DNA from: Hymenobacter mucosus
GTDB taxonomy: Bacteria > Bacteroidota > Bacteroidia > Cytophagales > Hymenobacteraceae
DNA: 63,689 nucleotides
Reading direction: 5' to 3'
Assembly: GCF_900188255.1 (NCBI RefSeq)
Contig: NZ_FZNS01000016.1
Location: 1-63,689 of the forward strand
Shown: in pieces, positions 28,601 through 36,829 of the stretch
Position numbering within the stretch: position 1 is the stretch's first letter
Layout: every line of letters begins with the position of its first letter
Program-made: the position numbers and the translations under genes
Notes under the pieces: generated by a model
Told to the model about the DNA's origin: nothing
Seen by the model: the letters and a program-made list of their open reading frames with translations, nothing else
Database searches by the model: none

Positions 28601-30007
28601 CTGAGTACTTCGGCCGGGGCGGAAGTCCAGCGGCCCCTGGCCACCGTGGTCATCGGCGGACTGGTGACGGCCACCTTACTCACGCTGCTGGTGCTGCCCG
28701 TGCTCTATGCTCTCTCCGAGAAAAACAGCAAGTCCGAGGAACAGCCCCGGCGGCCCTTACCAGTTGCCAGTTGGCTGCTGCTCGGACTCGGGGGATTGCT
28801 CATCACCCCGCCCGCCCGGGCGCAGAGCGCACTCACAGCCACGCAGGCCGTAGGCCAAGCCCTGCAAGCCAATGGCACCGTGCAAGCGGCCCGCAGTGCG
28901 TTGGAAGCGCAACAGGCCCTGCGACGAACTGCGCGCGACGTAGGCCGCACCACAATCCTGGGAACCTATGGGCAAGTGAACTCCCCCCTGTCCGACAACG
29001 TGCTCAGCATCGGGCAGACGTTGGCCTTACCAGGCTACTACAAAGCGCAGGCGACCCTGAACCAGGCGCAGGTGCAGGGGCAGGAGCAACAGCTCGCGCA
29101 GGTGCAGGCGGAGCTGCGCCGACAGGTCCGTTTGAGCTATGAGCAAGCCGTGCATGCCCGGCACCGGCTGCGCATGTTGCGTGGCCAGGACAGCATTTAC
29201 GCCGAGTTTTTGCGCTCGGCGCAGCTGCGCTTCAAAACGGGGGAAGTCGCCCGGCTCGAACCAGCCAACGCCCTGTTGGCGCAGGGCGAAACGCAAAACC
29301 TGCTAACCGAGGCCCGAACGGACTACGCCATCGCCCAACGGCAGCTGCAAGCGTTGCTGCAAGCCCCGCAGCTGGTGGTCATTGCCGACAGCACCTTGCG
29401 CCTCTTGCCCTCCCCAACTGCCCCCTCGGATACAACGGTGCTGGCTTTAACGCCTCAGGCTCGGGTGCTGCAACAGCAAGTAGTGGAGCGACAAGCGCAA
29501 ACGCGGGTGGAACAGGCGGCCGGCTTGCCGCAAGTGACAGTGGGCTACACCAATCAGTCACTCCGGGGCACGTACGAAGTGGATGGGCAGGCCACTACCT
29601 ACGGGGCTGGCGACCGGTTCCAGAGCGTGCAGGCGGGCGTGGCCATCCCCCTGCTGCGCGGTCCGCAGAAGGCCCGCGTACAAGCGGCCCGGTTGCAGGA
29701 GCAGGCAGCCGCTGCCACCTACCAGCGCTACCGGGCGGAAGTAGCCGCCCAACTCGATGAGCTCCGTTTGCGCCTGCAAGAGCAGCAGCGGCGGGTACAG
29801 TTCTACGAGCAGACCGGCCTGCCGCAGGCCGAGGTCATTGTCCGGCTTAGCCAGCGCGCTTACAAGGCGGGCGAGACCACCTACTCCGAGCTATTGCTCA
29901 ACCTGGAACGCACCTTACGCGTGCGCACCGCCTACCTCGACGCTGTGCTGGCGCACAACCAGACCACTATCGAGTTGGAGTACCTATTGGGTACCCCGGC
30001 GCAGTAA
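25613..30007 (+). CDS. CusA/CzcA-type RND metal pump fused to a TolC-like domain
   Basis: 1464 residues from the ATG at 25613 (MFDRLIYF...); the open frame extends further upstream without family likeness. Residues 1 to about 1040 form a heavy-metal RND permease with 12 transmembrane helices and the LPIDAVPDITTNQV opening. Residues about 1050-1072 form a signal-peptide-like hydrophobic stretch ending ARAQ, and about 1075-1464 are a TolC-type coiled-coil outer-membrane domain. Such fusions are known in Bacteroidetes. The adaptor gene follows 24 bases later. Substrates are probably Zn, Cd, Co or Ni, given the neighbours. Confidence 0.92.
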   Translation: MFDRLIYFSIHNKLIIGLLTLALIAWGGYSLSRLPIDAVPDITTNQVVVYTVAPSLAASDIERLVSFPVEQSVATIPGREEVRSFSRFGLSVVTIVFEDKIDIYWARQQVAERLREAESQIPASIGRPELAPVSTGLGEVYQYLVRAKPGYEKKYDARELRTIQDWIVRRQLLGTPGVADVASFGGQLKQYEIRLDPDRLRSLGVTIDQVYQAISRNNQNAGGAYLDQKPTAYFIRTEGLAENTADLGNIVVRSTQGGMPVLVRDVADVRLGSAVRYGAMTRNAEGEVTGGLVLMLKGANANEVIQAVKERMTTVRKSLPEGVTIDVYLDRSDLVGRAISTVTKNLVEGALIVIFVLVLFLGNWRAGLVVASVIPLAMLFAISMMRLFGVSGNLLSLGAIDFGLVVDGAVIIVEAIVHRLHGGQLRVPGGRLNAAQMNEETYHAASKIRSSAAFGEIIILIVYLPLLALAGIEGKMFRPMAETVAFAIVGAFLLSLTYVPMMSALALSRSTETKRTFSDRLMSGLEARYRPVLEWALRRQAVVLVAAVALFGGALLLFRTLGGEFIPQLAEGDFAIEMRTLTGSSLSYTVDKSQEAGAILTKQFPEVKEVVAKIGAAEIPTDPMPVEAADVMVILEKDQRKWTSARTQEELAEKMAEALAVIPGVTFGFQQPIQMRFNELISGAKQDVVLKIYGEDLQQLAAYAERAARLVRQVEGAEDVYVEQVTGLPQIVVKLDRNRLARFGLNAEDVNRTVQTAFAGQSAGQLFEQERRFDVVLRLAPELRQNINNVRQLLVATPTGEQLPLEQVATVELQEGPNQIQRDDAKRRISVAFNVRGRDVESIVQELQGKMDQQLKLAPGYYTTYGGQFENLRQATERLSIAVPVALLLIFVLLFFTFKSLKQSVMIFTAIPLSAIGGVLALWLRGMPFSISAGVGFIALFGVAVLNGIVLIGYFNQLKEEGYIDLYQRILEGTQVRLRPVLMTATVASLGFLPMALSTSAGAEVQRPLATVVIGGLVTATLLTLLVLPVLYALSEKNSKSEEQPRRPLPVASWLLLGLGGLLITPPARAQSALTATQAVGQALQANGTVQAARSALEAQQALRRTARDVGRTTILGTYGQVNSPLSDNVLSIGQTLALPGYYKAQATLNQAQVQGQEQQLAQVQAELRRQVRLSYEQAVHARHRLRMLRGQDSIYAEFLRSAQLRFKTGEVARLEPANALLAQGETQNLLTEARTDYAIAQRQLQALLQAPQLVVIADSTLRLLPSPTAPSDTTVLALTPQARVLQQQVVERQAQTRVEQAAGLPQVTVGYTNQSLRGTYEVDGQATTYGAGDRFQSVQAGVAIPLLRGPQKARVQAARLQEQAAAATYQRYRAEVAAQLDELRLRLQEQQRRVQFYEQTGLPQAEVIVRLSQRAYKAGETTYSELLLNLERTLRVRTAYLDAVLAHNQTTIELEYLLGTPAQ

Positions 30008-30031
30008 CCTTCTCTTTTCGACGTATTTATC

Positions 30032-31222
30032 ATGCATAAGATCGTATCATTCGTGCTCCTGCTGGGCCTGAGCCTGCCCTTCGGCTGCACCCCCGATAAA
30101 CCAGAAACGGCCGCGGCGGATGCCGCAGGTCGGGAAACCGCCTCCACGGAAGAAGGCGAAGAAGCAGAAGGGGAAGAGGCAAACGACCTGGTTACCCTCT
30201 CACCGGCGCAGCAGCAGGTGGCAGGCATCCAGACCGGTCACCTGACGAACCGGCCGATGGGCGCGGGCCTGGCCGTCACCGGCACGCTGGACGTGCCGCC
30301 GGAAAGCGCCGTCTCCATCACGGCTCCCCTGGGGGGCTTCGTGGAAAACACCGAACTCCTCCAAGGCACGCGGGTGCGCAAGGGCGAAGTACTGGCCACC
30401 ATCCGCAACCCCGAGTTCGTGACCCTGCAACAGGAGTACTTGGAAACCCGTGCCCGCCTCGAATACGCCCGCACCGAACTGGCTCGGCAGAAAGAACTGT
30501 ACGAGCAGGAGGTAGCGCCCCAAAAGAACTACCAACGGGCCCAAGCCGATTACAACGCGCTGCGCGTGCAAACCAACGCGTTGGCCGCCCGGCTGCGCTT
30601 GGCGAACCTGCCGGTCGGAGGCACCCTGGTCACGACGGCCCCTATCCGGGCACCCCGGGCGGGCTTTGTGCGGGCGGTGAACGTAACGGTGGGCCAAGCG
30701 GTGACGCCAACCGATGCCCTGTTTGAAATCGTGGACCCCGAGCACTTGCACGTCGAGCTGACCGTATTCGAGCGTGACGTAGCGCGGGTACAAAAAAACC
30801 AGCTGATTCGCTTCACCCTGGCCAGCGATTCTACCAGCTCCCGCCGCGAGCGGACGGCCCATGTGTATCTAATCGGGCGGGCTATCGGAGAGGACCGCAC
30901 GGTGCGCGTACACGGTCATTTAGACCAGGAAAACGACCCGGCGTTGCTGCCGGGCCTCTACGTGCGGGCCTTGATTGAAACCGGCCGCACCGAGGTGCCC
31001 GCCCTGCCCGACGCGGCGCTGGTGCGCTTCGAGGGCAAGAATTACGTCTACGCCGTGGAAGCGCCCGGCCGCTACCGCATGGTGCCCGTCACGCTGGGCC
31101 GCAGCGAAGACAACTTCACGGAAGTCACCCTACCCGAAACGGTGCCCGCGACAACCACCTTCGTTACGGGCGCGGCGTATTCGTTGCTGGCCAAGATGAA
31201 AAACGCCGAAGAAGACGAGTAG
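30032..31222 (+). CDS. Periplasmic adaptor lipoprotein of the RND pump (CusB/CzcB family)
   Basis: 396 residues with a lipobox LPFGC (Cys at residue 19) and a Glu-rich linker. The barrel-sandwich and hairpin regions follow (about 80-210), then beta-barrel domains (about 215-390). It links the inner-membrane pump to the outer-membrane part. It is in an operon with the fused RND/TolC gene. Confidence 0.9.
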   Translation: MHKIVSFVLLLGLSLPFGCTPDKPETAAADAAGRETASTEEGEEAEGEEANDLVTLSPAQQQVAGIQTGHLTNRPMGAGLAVTGTLDVPPESAVSITAPLGGFVENTELLQGTRVRKGEVLATIRNPEFVTLQQEYLETRARLEYARTELARQKELYEQEVAPQKNYQRAQADYNALRVQTNALAARLRLANLPVGGTLVTTAPIRAPRAGFVRAVNVTVGQAVTPTDALFEIVDPEHLHVELTVFERDVARVQKNQLIRFTLASDSTSSRRERTAHVYLIGRAIGEDRTVRVHGHLDQENDPALLPGLYVRALIETGRTEVPALPDAALVRFEGKNYVYAVEAPGRYRMVPVTLGRSEDNFTEVTLPETVPATTTFVTGAAYSLLAKMKNAEEDE

Positions 31223-31269
31223 CCGTCTACGGGCATCTCCGGTTTACACTTTCTACCGTAAAAAATCTG

Positions 31270-31602
31270 ATGATGAATTACCTACAGCCCGTGGCCGTAT
31301 TTATTCTGGCTGGCCTCTGCGAAATAGGGGGCGGCTACCTGGTCTGGCAGTGGCTGAAGGCAGACCGTCCAGGCTGGATGGGCTTGCTCGGGGCGTTACT
31401 GCTCGTGTTCTACGGCTGGGTAGCGACGTGGCAGCCCACTTCCTTCGGTAAAACCTACGCCGTCTACGGCGGCATTTTCGTGGTCATGTCCATTGCCTGG
31501 GCTTGGTATTTCGACGGTTTCCGGCCGGATCGGTTTGATGTGTTGGGCGGGGCTATCGTCCTGCTGGGGCTGGGGGTCATTCTGTTCTGGCCCAGACCCT
31601 GA
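31270..31602 (+). CDS. YnfA family (UPF0060) small membrane protein
   Basis: 110 residues with four transmembrane helices. Family stretches are CEIGGGYLVWQWL, GRVYAAYGG-like KTYAVYGGIFVVMSI and a terminal GAIVLLGLGVILFWPR. Its fold is of the small multidrug/EamA type. It sits within the metal operon; the transported substrate is not known. Confidence 0.9.
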   Translation: MMNYLQPVAVFILAGLCEIGGGYLVWQWLKADRPGWMGLLGALLLVFYGWVATWQPTSFGKTYAVYGGIFVVMSIAWAWYFDGFRPDRFDVLGGAIVLLGLGVILFWPRP

Positions 31603-31695
31603 TTTGCCGCCCTACTCTACTTGAGCACCAGAGCCTCGCAGTTCGCTGCTTCAACTAAGGTGTCTGCGCAATCGCTACTCCAACCAACTCTCGCT

Positions 31696-32118
31696 ATGGC
31701 TCACCCGCAAGAAGATACGCTCATTGCCAAGCAGATCACACCGACGGCCATGCGCCTGCTGGTACTAGACGTGCTCCAACAGCACCCGGCCGCGCTGAGT
31801 CTGGCCGACGTGGAGCAGCTGCTGGGCCACGCCGACCGCATTACCGTGCACCGCACCCTGAAAACCTTTACCGATAAAGGACTGGTGCACCGCATTGAGG
31901 ATGGGAGCGGAGCTGTCAAGTTTGCCTTGTGCGAGCCGGGCTGCACGCCCGAGCAGCACCAAGACCTGCACGTACACTTCTTCTGCACCCGGTGCCGCGA
32001 AACCAGCTGCCTGCCTACCGTGGCCGTACCGACCATTCCACTGCCGGGCGCGTTTCAGGTGCAGGAGACCAGTTTAGTGATGAAGGGCCTCTGCGAACGC
32101 TGCGCCGTCGCCTCCTGA
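31696..32118 (+). CDS. Fur-family metalloregulator (Zur/Fur-like)
   Basis: 140 residues from the ATG at 31696; a TTG at 31621 is in frame. An N-terminal winged helix has RITVHRTLKTFTDKGLVHRI. The C-terminal dimer domain holds HVHFFCTRC, SCLP and GLCERC, that is, Cys pairs for a structural zinc. It probably senses zinc or a similar ion and controls the island; the inverted repeat at 25028-25053 is a candidate target. Confidence 0.88.
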   Translation: MAHPQEDTLIAKQITPTAMRLLVLDVLQQHPAALSLADVEQLLGHADRITVHRTLKTFTDKGLVHRIEDGSGAVKFALCEPGCTPEQHQDLHVHFFCTRCRETSCLPTVAVPTIPLPGAFQVQETSLVMKGLCERCAVAS

Positions 32119-32200
32119 AACAATGCAATACCATTGCATCGCCCTACGAGTGAAGTTTGCTTGCTCGTAAGGGCGGTGTGTTCCCCGTTCCTGCCTGCTC

Positions 32201-32815
32201 ATGGTTGAATTGCTCACCGGTGCCCTTGTGCTGAGTTTACTCCACGCGCTCATTCCCAACCACTGGGCGCCTGTGCTCGCTATTGCCCGGGCCGAACAGT
32301 GGCCGTTGCGGCGGGCGGTGGGGGTGACGCTGGTCGCCGGCATGGCCCACGTGCTGAGCACGGTAGCCCTGGGCGTGGCACTGGGGTGGCTGGGCTGGCG
32401 CTTATCGGCCCGCTTCGAGCAAGTGGCGGGATGGGCCGCGCCGCTGCTACTCATTATTGTGGGGCTGCTGTACGCCTTTTCTAGACCTGGTCATACCCAC
32501 CCGGACCCTCGACCGATAAGCCGCCGAGCGCCGCGTCGGCGGGTGGTACTCGGACTGGCCGCCACCATGTTTCTAGCGCCCTGCCTGGAAATACAAACCT
32601 TCTTTTTAGCTGCCGGCACCCACGGCCCCGCCGCGCTGGCCCTGTTGATGAGCCTGTACTTACTGGTTACGGTGGCCGCGATGTGCGCCCTGGTAGCCCT
32701 GGCGCACCGCAGTTTGCGAACCCTGAACCTGGAGGGGCTCGCGCAGCACGAACGGCAGCTGACCGGCGCGGTGCTCGTGCTGGTGGGGCTTACGAGCTTC
32801 TTCCTGGACTGGTAG
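32201..32815 (+). CDS. NicO/RcnA-like metal permease
   Basis: 204 residues with about six transmembrane helices. The N-terminal LHALIPNHWAPVLAIAR with a later GMAHVLS matches the His-containing signatures of NicO/HupE/RcnA-like transporters. A short His/Pro loop (RPGHTHPDP) separates the halves. Given the neighbours it probably exports Ni, Co or Zn. Confidence 0.7.
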   Translation: MVELLTGALVLSLLHALIPNHWAPVLAIARAEQWPLRRAVGVTLVAGMAHVLSTVALGVALGWLGWRLSARFEQVAGWAAPLLLIIVGLLYAFSRPGHTHPDPRPISRRAPRRRVVLGLAATMFLAPCLEIQTFFLAAGTHGPAALALLMSLYLLVTVAAMCALVALAHRSLRTLNLEGLAQHERQLTGAVLVLVGLTSFFLDW

Positions 32816-32866
32816 CAACTCGCTGCCGGGACTGTCTTCTTTTCTTCCGCTTTACTTTCCTGCTTT

Positions 32867-34960
32867 ATGCCTGATCCTTCATCCAAGAACACCAACGAAG
32901 AGCTGAATACTGCCAAGCAGGTGCAGCTCGAAAACGTGGGCGCCCTCAGCCGGGACCAGCTCACGCCCGCGGCCGCAACCGAGCCGCAAGGCCACGACGT
33001 GTCCGGCCACGACCATGCCCCGGCAGCGGCTCCCGCTTCGGCTGCCCATGCTGGCCATACCCACGCCGAGGGAGAGGACGACGACCACGACCACGGACCA
33101 GCGGGTGCTACTCCCTACCTCTGGCCGGGCGTGAGTCTGGCGCTGCTGCTGGGCGGCATCGCGCTGGACTACTTCGACATAGCCTTTTTCACCGGCCCGG
33201 TGCGCCTGATTTGGTATGGCCTCGCCTTCCTGCTGGTGGGCTGGAAAGTGATTCGCTCGGCCATCCAAAGTATTCCCTCGGGCAACATCTTTAACGAGTT
33301 CCTGCTCATGAGTATCGCCACGCTCGGCGCCTTTGCCATCGGCGAATACCCGGAGGGCGTGGCCGTGATGCTGTTTTATACGGTGGGCGAACTGTTCCAA
33401 GACGCCGCCGTGAACCGGGCCAAGCGCAGCATTCGCGCCCTGCTTGAGATTCAGGCGACCGAAGTCACGGTGGTGCGCAATGGGCAAAGCCTCGTGCTCG
33501 ACCCCAAGCAGGTACAGCTTGGTGACGTAATGGAGGTCAAGCCGGGCGAGAAAGTAGCCCTGGACGGGACGCTACAAAACGCCGCAGCTTCATTTAATAC
33601 GGCGGCTCTTACGGGCGAATCGGCTCCGCAGACCAAGCAGCCCGGCGAGGCCGTGCTCGCGGGCATGATCAACTTGGAAACGCTGGCCCGCGTCACGGTT
33701 ACGGCGGCCTTTGCCGATACCAAGCTCTCCAAGATTCTGACGATGGTGCAGGACGCGGTGGGGCGCAAAGCCAAAACCCAGCAGTTCATTACGCGCTTCG
33801 CTAAAATTTACACGCCCATCGTCGTGGGTTTGGCGGTGCTCTTAGTGCTGGTGCCCTACTTCGTGGTAGACGACTACGTGTTCCGAACCTGGCTCTACCG
33901 GGCCCTGGTCTTTCTGGTGATTTCCTGCCCCTGCGCGCTGGTCATCAGCATTCCCCTGGGCTATTTCGGGGGTATCGGTGCGGCTTCCAAAGCGGGAATT
34001 CTGTTCAAAGGCTCCAACTTTCTGGACGTGCTCCGCGAAATCGACACGGTGGTGATGGATAAAACCGGCACCCTCACTCAAGGCGTGTTTGCCGTCCAGC
34101 AGGTACAGCCGGCTCCCGGCACTGAGCCGGCGCAACTGCTGCAACTGGTAGGGGCCTTGGAAACCAAATCCACGCACCCCATTGCCAAAGCGGTGGTGAC
34201 GCACGTCGGGGCCGCCGTGACAGACGTGCTCGTGGAGGGAGTAGAAGAAATAGCGGGCCACGGTCTGCGCGGTCGGGTAGCGGGAAAAGACGTGCTGGCT
34301 GGCAATACCAAGCTGCTCACCAAGTTTAGCGTCGCCTACCCGGCCGAAGTGGATCAGGTAGTAGACAGCATTGTCGTCGCGGCCGTGGATGGCCAGTACG
34401 CCGGTTACCTGACCGTCGCGGATGCCCCGAAGGCCGACGCCAAGCAAGCCGTGCGCGAGCTGCGGGCGGATGGCATCACCAAGCTGGTGATGCTATCCGG
34501 CGATAAAGACAGCATTACGCAGCGCGTGGCCAAGGAACTCGGTATTGACGAAGCGCACGGCGGACTGCTGCCGGAAGACAAGGCCCACTACGTGCAGCAG
34601 TACCTCACGCAAGGGCGCAAACTGGCCTTCGTGGGCGATGGGGTGAATGATGCTCCCGTAGTGGCCCTAGCCGACGTGGGCATTGCTATGGGTGGCCTGG
34701 GCTCGGACGCCACTATTGAAACGGCCGACGTGGTCATTCAAACGGATCACCCGAGCAAGATTGCCACCGCCCGCCGCATTGCCCGCGCCACGCACACGGT
34801 AGTCTGGCAGAACATCTGGCTGGCCTTCGGAGTGAAAGCCGTGGTGCTGGCCCTGGGCGCTGGGGGCGTGGCCACCATGTGGGAAGCCGTGTTTGCCGAC
34901 GTGGGGGTGGCGCTGCTGGCTATTCTGAACGCGGTGCGTATCCAACGGATGAAGTTTTAA
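32867..34960 (+). CDS. Zn/Cd/Pb-type P1B ATPase (ZntA/CadA-like)
   Basis: 697 residues. There is no Cys-type HMA domain; instead the N terminus (about 43-80) is His/Asp-rich (HDVSGHDHAP, HTHAEGEDDDHDHG). Core motifs are the TGES phosphatase loop, the CPC ion motif, phosphorylation site DKTGTLT, the HP motif THPIAK and the hinge GDGVNDAP. It exports divalent ions at the inner membrane. The His-rich tail in place of HMA favours zinc or cadmium. Confidence 0.92.
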   Translation: MPDPSSKNTNEELNTAKQVQLENVGALSRDQLTPAAATEPQGHDVSGHDHAPAAAPASAAHAGHTHAEGEDDDHDHGPAGATPYLWPGVSLALLLGGIALDYFDIAFFTGPVRLIWYGLAFLLVGWKVIRSAIQSIPSGNIFNEFLLMSIATLGAFAIGEYPEGVAVMLFYTVGELFQDAAVNRAKRSIRALLEIQATEVTVVRNGQSLVLDPKQVQLGDVMEVKPGEKVALDGTLQNAAASFNTAALTGESAPQTKQPGEAVLAGMINLETLARVTVTAAFADTKLSKILTMVQDAVGRKAKTQQFITRFAKIYTPIVVGLAVLLVLVPYFVVDDYVFRTWLYRALVFLVISCPCALVISIPLGYFGGIGAASKAGILFKGSNFLDVLREIDTVVMDKTGTLTQGVFAVQQVQPAPGTEPAQLLQLVGALETKSTHPIAKAVVTHVGAAVTDVLVEGVEEIAGHGLRGRVAGKDVLAGNTKLLTKFSVAYPAEVDQVVDSIVVAAVDGQYAGYLTVADAPKADAKQAVRELRADGITKLVMLSGDKDSITQRVAKELGIDEAHGGLLPEDKAHYVQQYLTQGRKLAFVGDGVNDAPVVALADVGIAMGGLGSDATIETADVVIQTDHPSKIATARRIARATHTVVWQNIWLAFGVKAVVLALGAGGVATMWEAVFADVGVALLAILNAVRIQRMKF

Positions 34961-34980
34961 CCTTGCCGTATCTTTTTCCC

Positions 34981-35343
34981 GTGAACACGCTGCTTCTCCC
35001 CGCCCGCCTGCGTCTGCACTATCGCGCCGAACTGCACGCGGCCCGCGCCGCCACGGCCCGCCGCCATTGGCCGGAGGCATTTGCCCACCTGGAGCGCGCC
35101 CACGTGTTGGGGCAACGGTGGGCTTGGCCGCATACGCAGGTACACCTGCTCATGCTCGCTCACGGCTGGCGCACCCGCAACTTGCGCGAACTAGCGGGTC
35201 AGGTGCCGCGCATTGTGTTCGGGTTTTTACTCTCATTAGTCGGCCGCGTGCCCACGGGCAACACCGGCGGGGCCAACGTGCCGGCTGAGCAGAAAATGCC
35301 GGTTCCAGCCGATTTACAGGCCCTACTCAACGACGCCCTATGA
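34981..35343 (+). CDS. DUF3703 family protein
   Basis: 120 residues from the GTG at 34981. The family pattern is visible as HLERAHVLGQRW, followed by the GNTGGANV segment near residue 100. DUF3703 proteins accompany metal efflux genes in many bacteria, but their function is unknown. The last four bases overlap the start of the ZIP-like gene. Confidence 0.8.
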   Translation: MNTLLLPARLRLHYRAELHAARAATARRHWPEAFAHLERAHVLGQRWAWPHTQVHLLMLAHGWRTRNLRELAGQVPRIVFGFLLSLVGRVPTGNTGGANVPAEQKMPVPADLQALLNDAL

Positions 35344-36131
35344 CACCCGCCGTTCCCCCGTCCTGGACGACTATGCTGGGCTTCTCGCTGCTGCCCGCGG
35401 TGGTTATGATTGCCGGGGCGGCCCTAGCCGTCTGGCGCGCCCCCGGCCCGAAGCTGCGCAGTGCCATTTTGCACTTTGCAGCGGGCGTGATTTTCTCGGT
35501 GGTGGCCGTAGAGCTGCTGCCCGACATCGTGCAGCACCATGCCCCCTACGAAGTAGCCCTGGGCTTTGGGCTGGGCGTAGCGGCCATGCTCGGGCTGCGC
35601 TATTTCACCCAACGGCTGGAAAAACGGGTCGCGTCGGCAGGGACTAGTGCTGCGGCAGCCGCTGACGCACCCGGCCCTGGTCAGGCGCCAGCGGCCCCGC
35701 TGCCCTGGGGTCTGTTGGTCGCTATCGGCATCGACATTCTAATCGACGGGCTGCTGCTCGGCATCGGCTTTGCCGCCGGCGCTAAGGAAGGCACCTTGTT
35801 AGCCATTGCCCTGACCATCGAGTTGCTCTCGCTGGGCCTGGCCACGGCCGTGGAGCTACGGCAGGATGGCCACGCCAAGGGGCGGATAGTGGTCATTGTG
35901 GCCAGCACGTCCCTAATGCTGCTCGTCGGGGCAGGTATTGGCACCACCGTGCTACGAGGGGCCACGGGCAACCTGTTGGAAATTGTGCTTTCCTTTGGCC
36001 TGGCCGCCTTGCTGTTTCTGGTCACGGAAGAGTTGCTCACCGAGGCCCACGAAGAAACCGAAACCCCACTGCTCACCCTAGCCTTTTTTATTGGCTTTCT
36101 GCTGTTTTTGCTGCTCGGCATGGTTGCTTAG
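35340..36131 (+). CDS. ZIP-like metal transporter
   Basis: 263 residues with seven or eight transmembrane helices, split by an Ala/Pro-rich loop (about 98-120). Likely metal-site residues occur in ILHFAAGVIFSVVAVELLPD and IDILIDGLLLGIG, typical of the ZIP/ZupT group. It overlaps DUF3703 by four bases (ATGA). Direction of transport is not evident; ZIP proteins usually import. Confidence 0.78.
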   Translation: MTPAVPPSWTTMLGFSLLPAVVMIAGAALAVWRAPGPKLRSAILHFAAGVIFSVVAVELLPDIVQHHAPYEVALGFGLGVAAMLGLRYFTQRLEKRVASAGTSAAAAADAPGPGQAPAAPLPWGLLVAIGIDILIDGLLLGIGFAAGAKEGTLLAIALTIELLSLGLATAVELRQDGHAKGRIVVIVASTSLMLLVGAGIGTTVLRGATGNLLEIVLSFGLAALLFLVTEELLTEAHEETETPLLTLAFFIGFLLFLLLGMVA

Positions 36132-36218
36132 CGGCCAACACAGGCAGTTGCCAGCAAGCGGGTATCATCTTGGCGGGAATTTCTGTTCCTAGTTTAGTAC
36201 TACCCCTGATACTCAAAC

Positions 36219-36371
36219 ATGGATTTCTCGAAAGCTCTTGCCCACTTGCCCGGCGCTCTGTACTTCAGCTTTTGCGTGGGCCTCACTACCTTTCTGGCCC
36301 TCTACGTTTACCGCTTCTATCTGCGCCCTTTCTTCCGATGGACCAAGAAAAAGATTTCACCCAACGGATAG
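36219..36371 (+). CDS. 50-residue single-span membrane peptide, partner of the next gene
   Basis: An open frame from ATG 36219 to TAG 36371 codes for a peptide with one hydrophobic helix (about 13-32), an aromatic/basic border (YRFYLRPFFRWTKKK) and a short tail. It overlaps the next start codon (36338) by 34 bases, implying translational coupling. The same small-membrane-protein plus soluble-protein layout recurs at 41844-42484. Confidence 0.6.
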   Translation: MDFSKALAHLPGALYFSFCVGLTTFLALYVYRFYLRPFFRWTKKKISPNG

Positions 36372-36658
36372 ACGAGCTGGCCCTAGACTACCTGCACCAA
36401 GCGGTAGCCCTGGGGCTCACGCCTACCGATGATGAATTTGTGGGCTGGGTCGATGCTCAGCCCCTGGCCTCGCGGCCGGGACTCTACCGGAAGGGCTGGG
36501 CGCACTGTTGGGCGGCGGGTCTGCTCTCCTTTCAGGAATGGGTACTTTTGGCGCGGGGCATGAGCCTAGCCGACTACCTGGTGCAACGACTGTCGGAGAA
36601 AGAGTACCTGCGTTGGGTAGAGCTGTTTGCTACCTCAACTCTGGCCCGCCCCAAATAA
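36338..36658 (+). CDS. 106-residue protein, paralogue of the gene at 42080
   Basis: The start at 36338 (MDQEKDF) is preferred over an upstream in-frame start at 36170, because it gives the overlap with the small membrane gene. No known family was recognised. From Trp in FVGWVD onward it aligns with the 134-residue protein at 42080-42484: the same W-x4-P-x10-G[WF] spacing, then a [WY]VL segment and an L[SA]xxL-type helix, with one two-residue gap. Function unknown. Confidence 0.65.
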   Translation: MDQEKDFTQRIDELALDYLHQAVALGLTPTDDEFVGWVDAQPLASRPGLYRKGWAHCWAAGLLSFQEWVLLARGMSLADYLVQRLSEKEYLRWVELFATSTLARPK

Positions 36659-36736
36659 CGTTTTACAATTGCAAAAAGGTGTAAAGGAGTTCGCTGCTAA
36701 GCTGCGGAATGTCCCGCCGTTCTGGAAACCCTAATT

Positions 36737-36785
36737 CAATACTAAAAAAGGCTCTACTGTGCAAGTAGGGCCTTTTTTAGTATTG
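36737..36785. terminator. Bidirectional terminator between the metal island and the PIN gene
   Basis: A long hairpin with arms starting CAATACTAAAAAAGGC and ending GCCTTTTTTAGTATTG, with a small mismatch near the loop. A-rich and T-rich flanks would stop transcripts from both sides (plus-strand metal genes and the minus-strand PIN gene). Confidence 0.85.
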
Positions 36786-36829
36786 TGGTGTAGATATATC
36801 CCCTATACGCTTATTGTAAGCCAGTAGAG

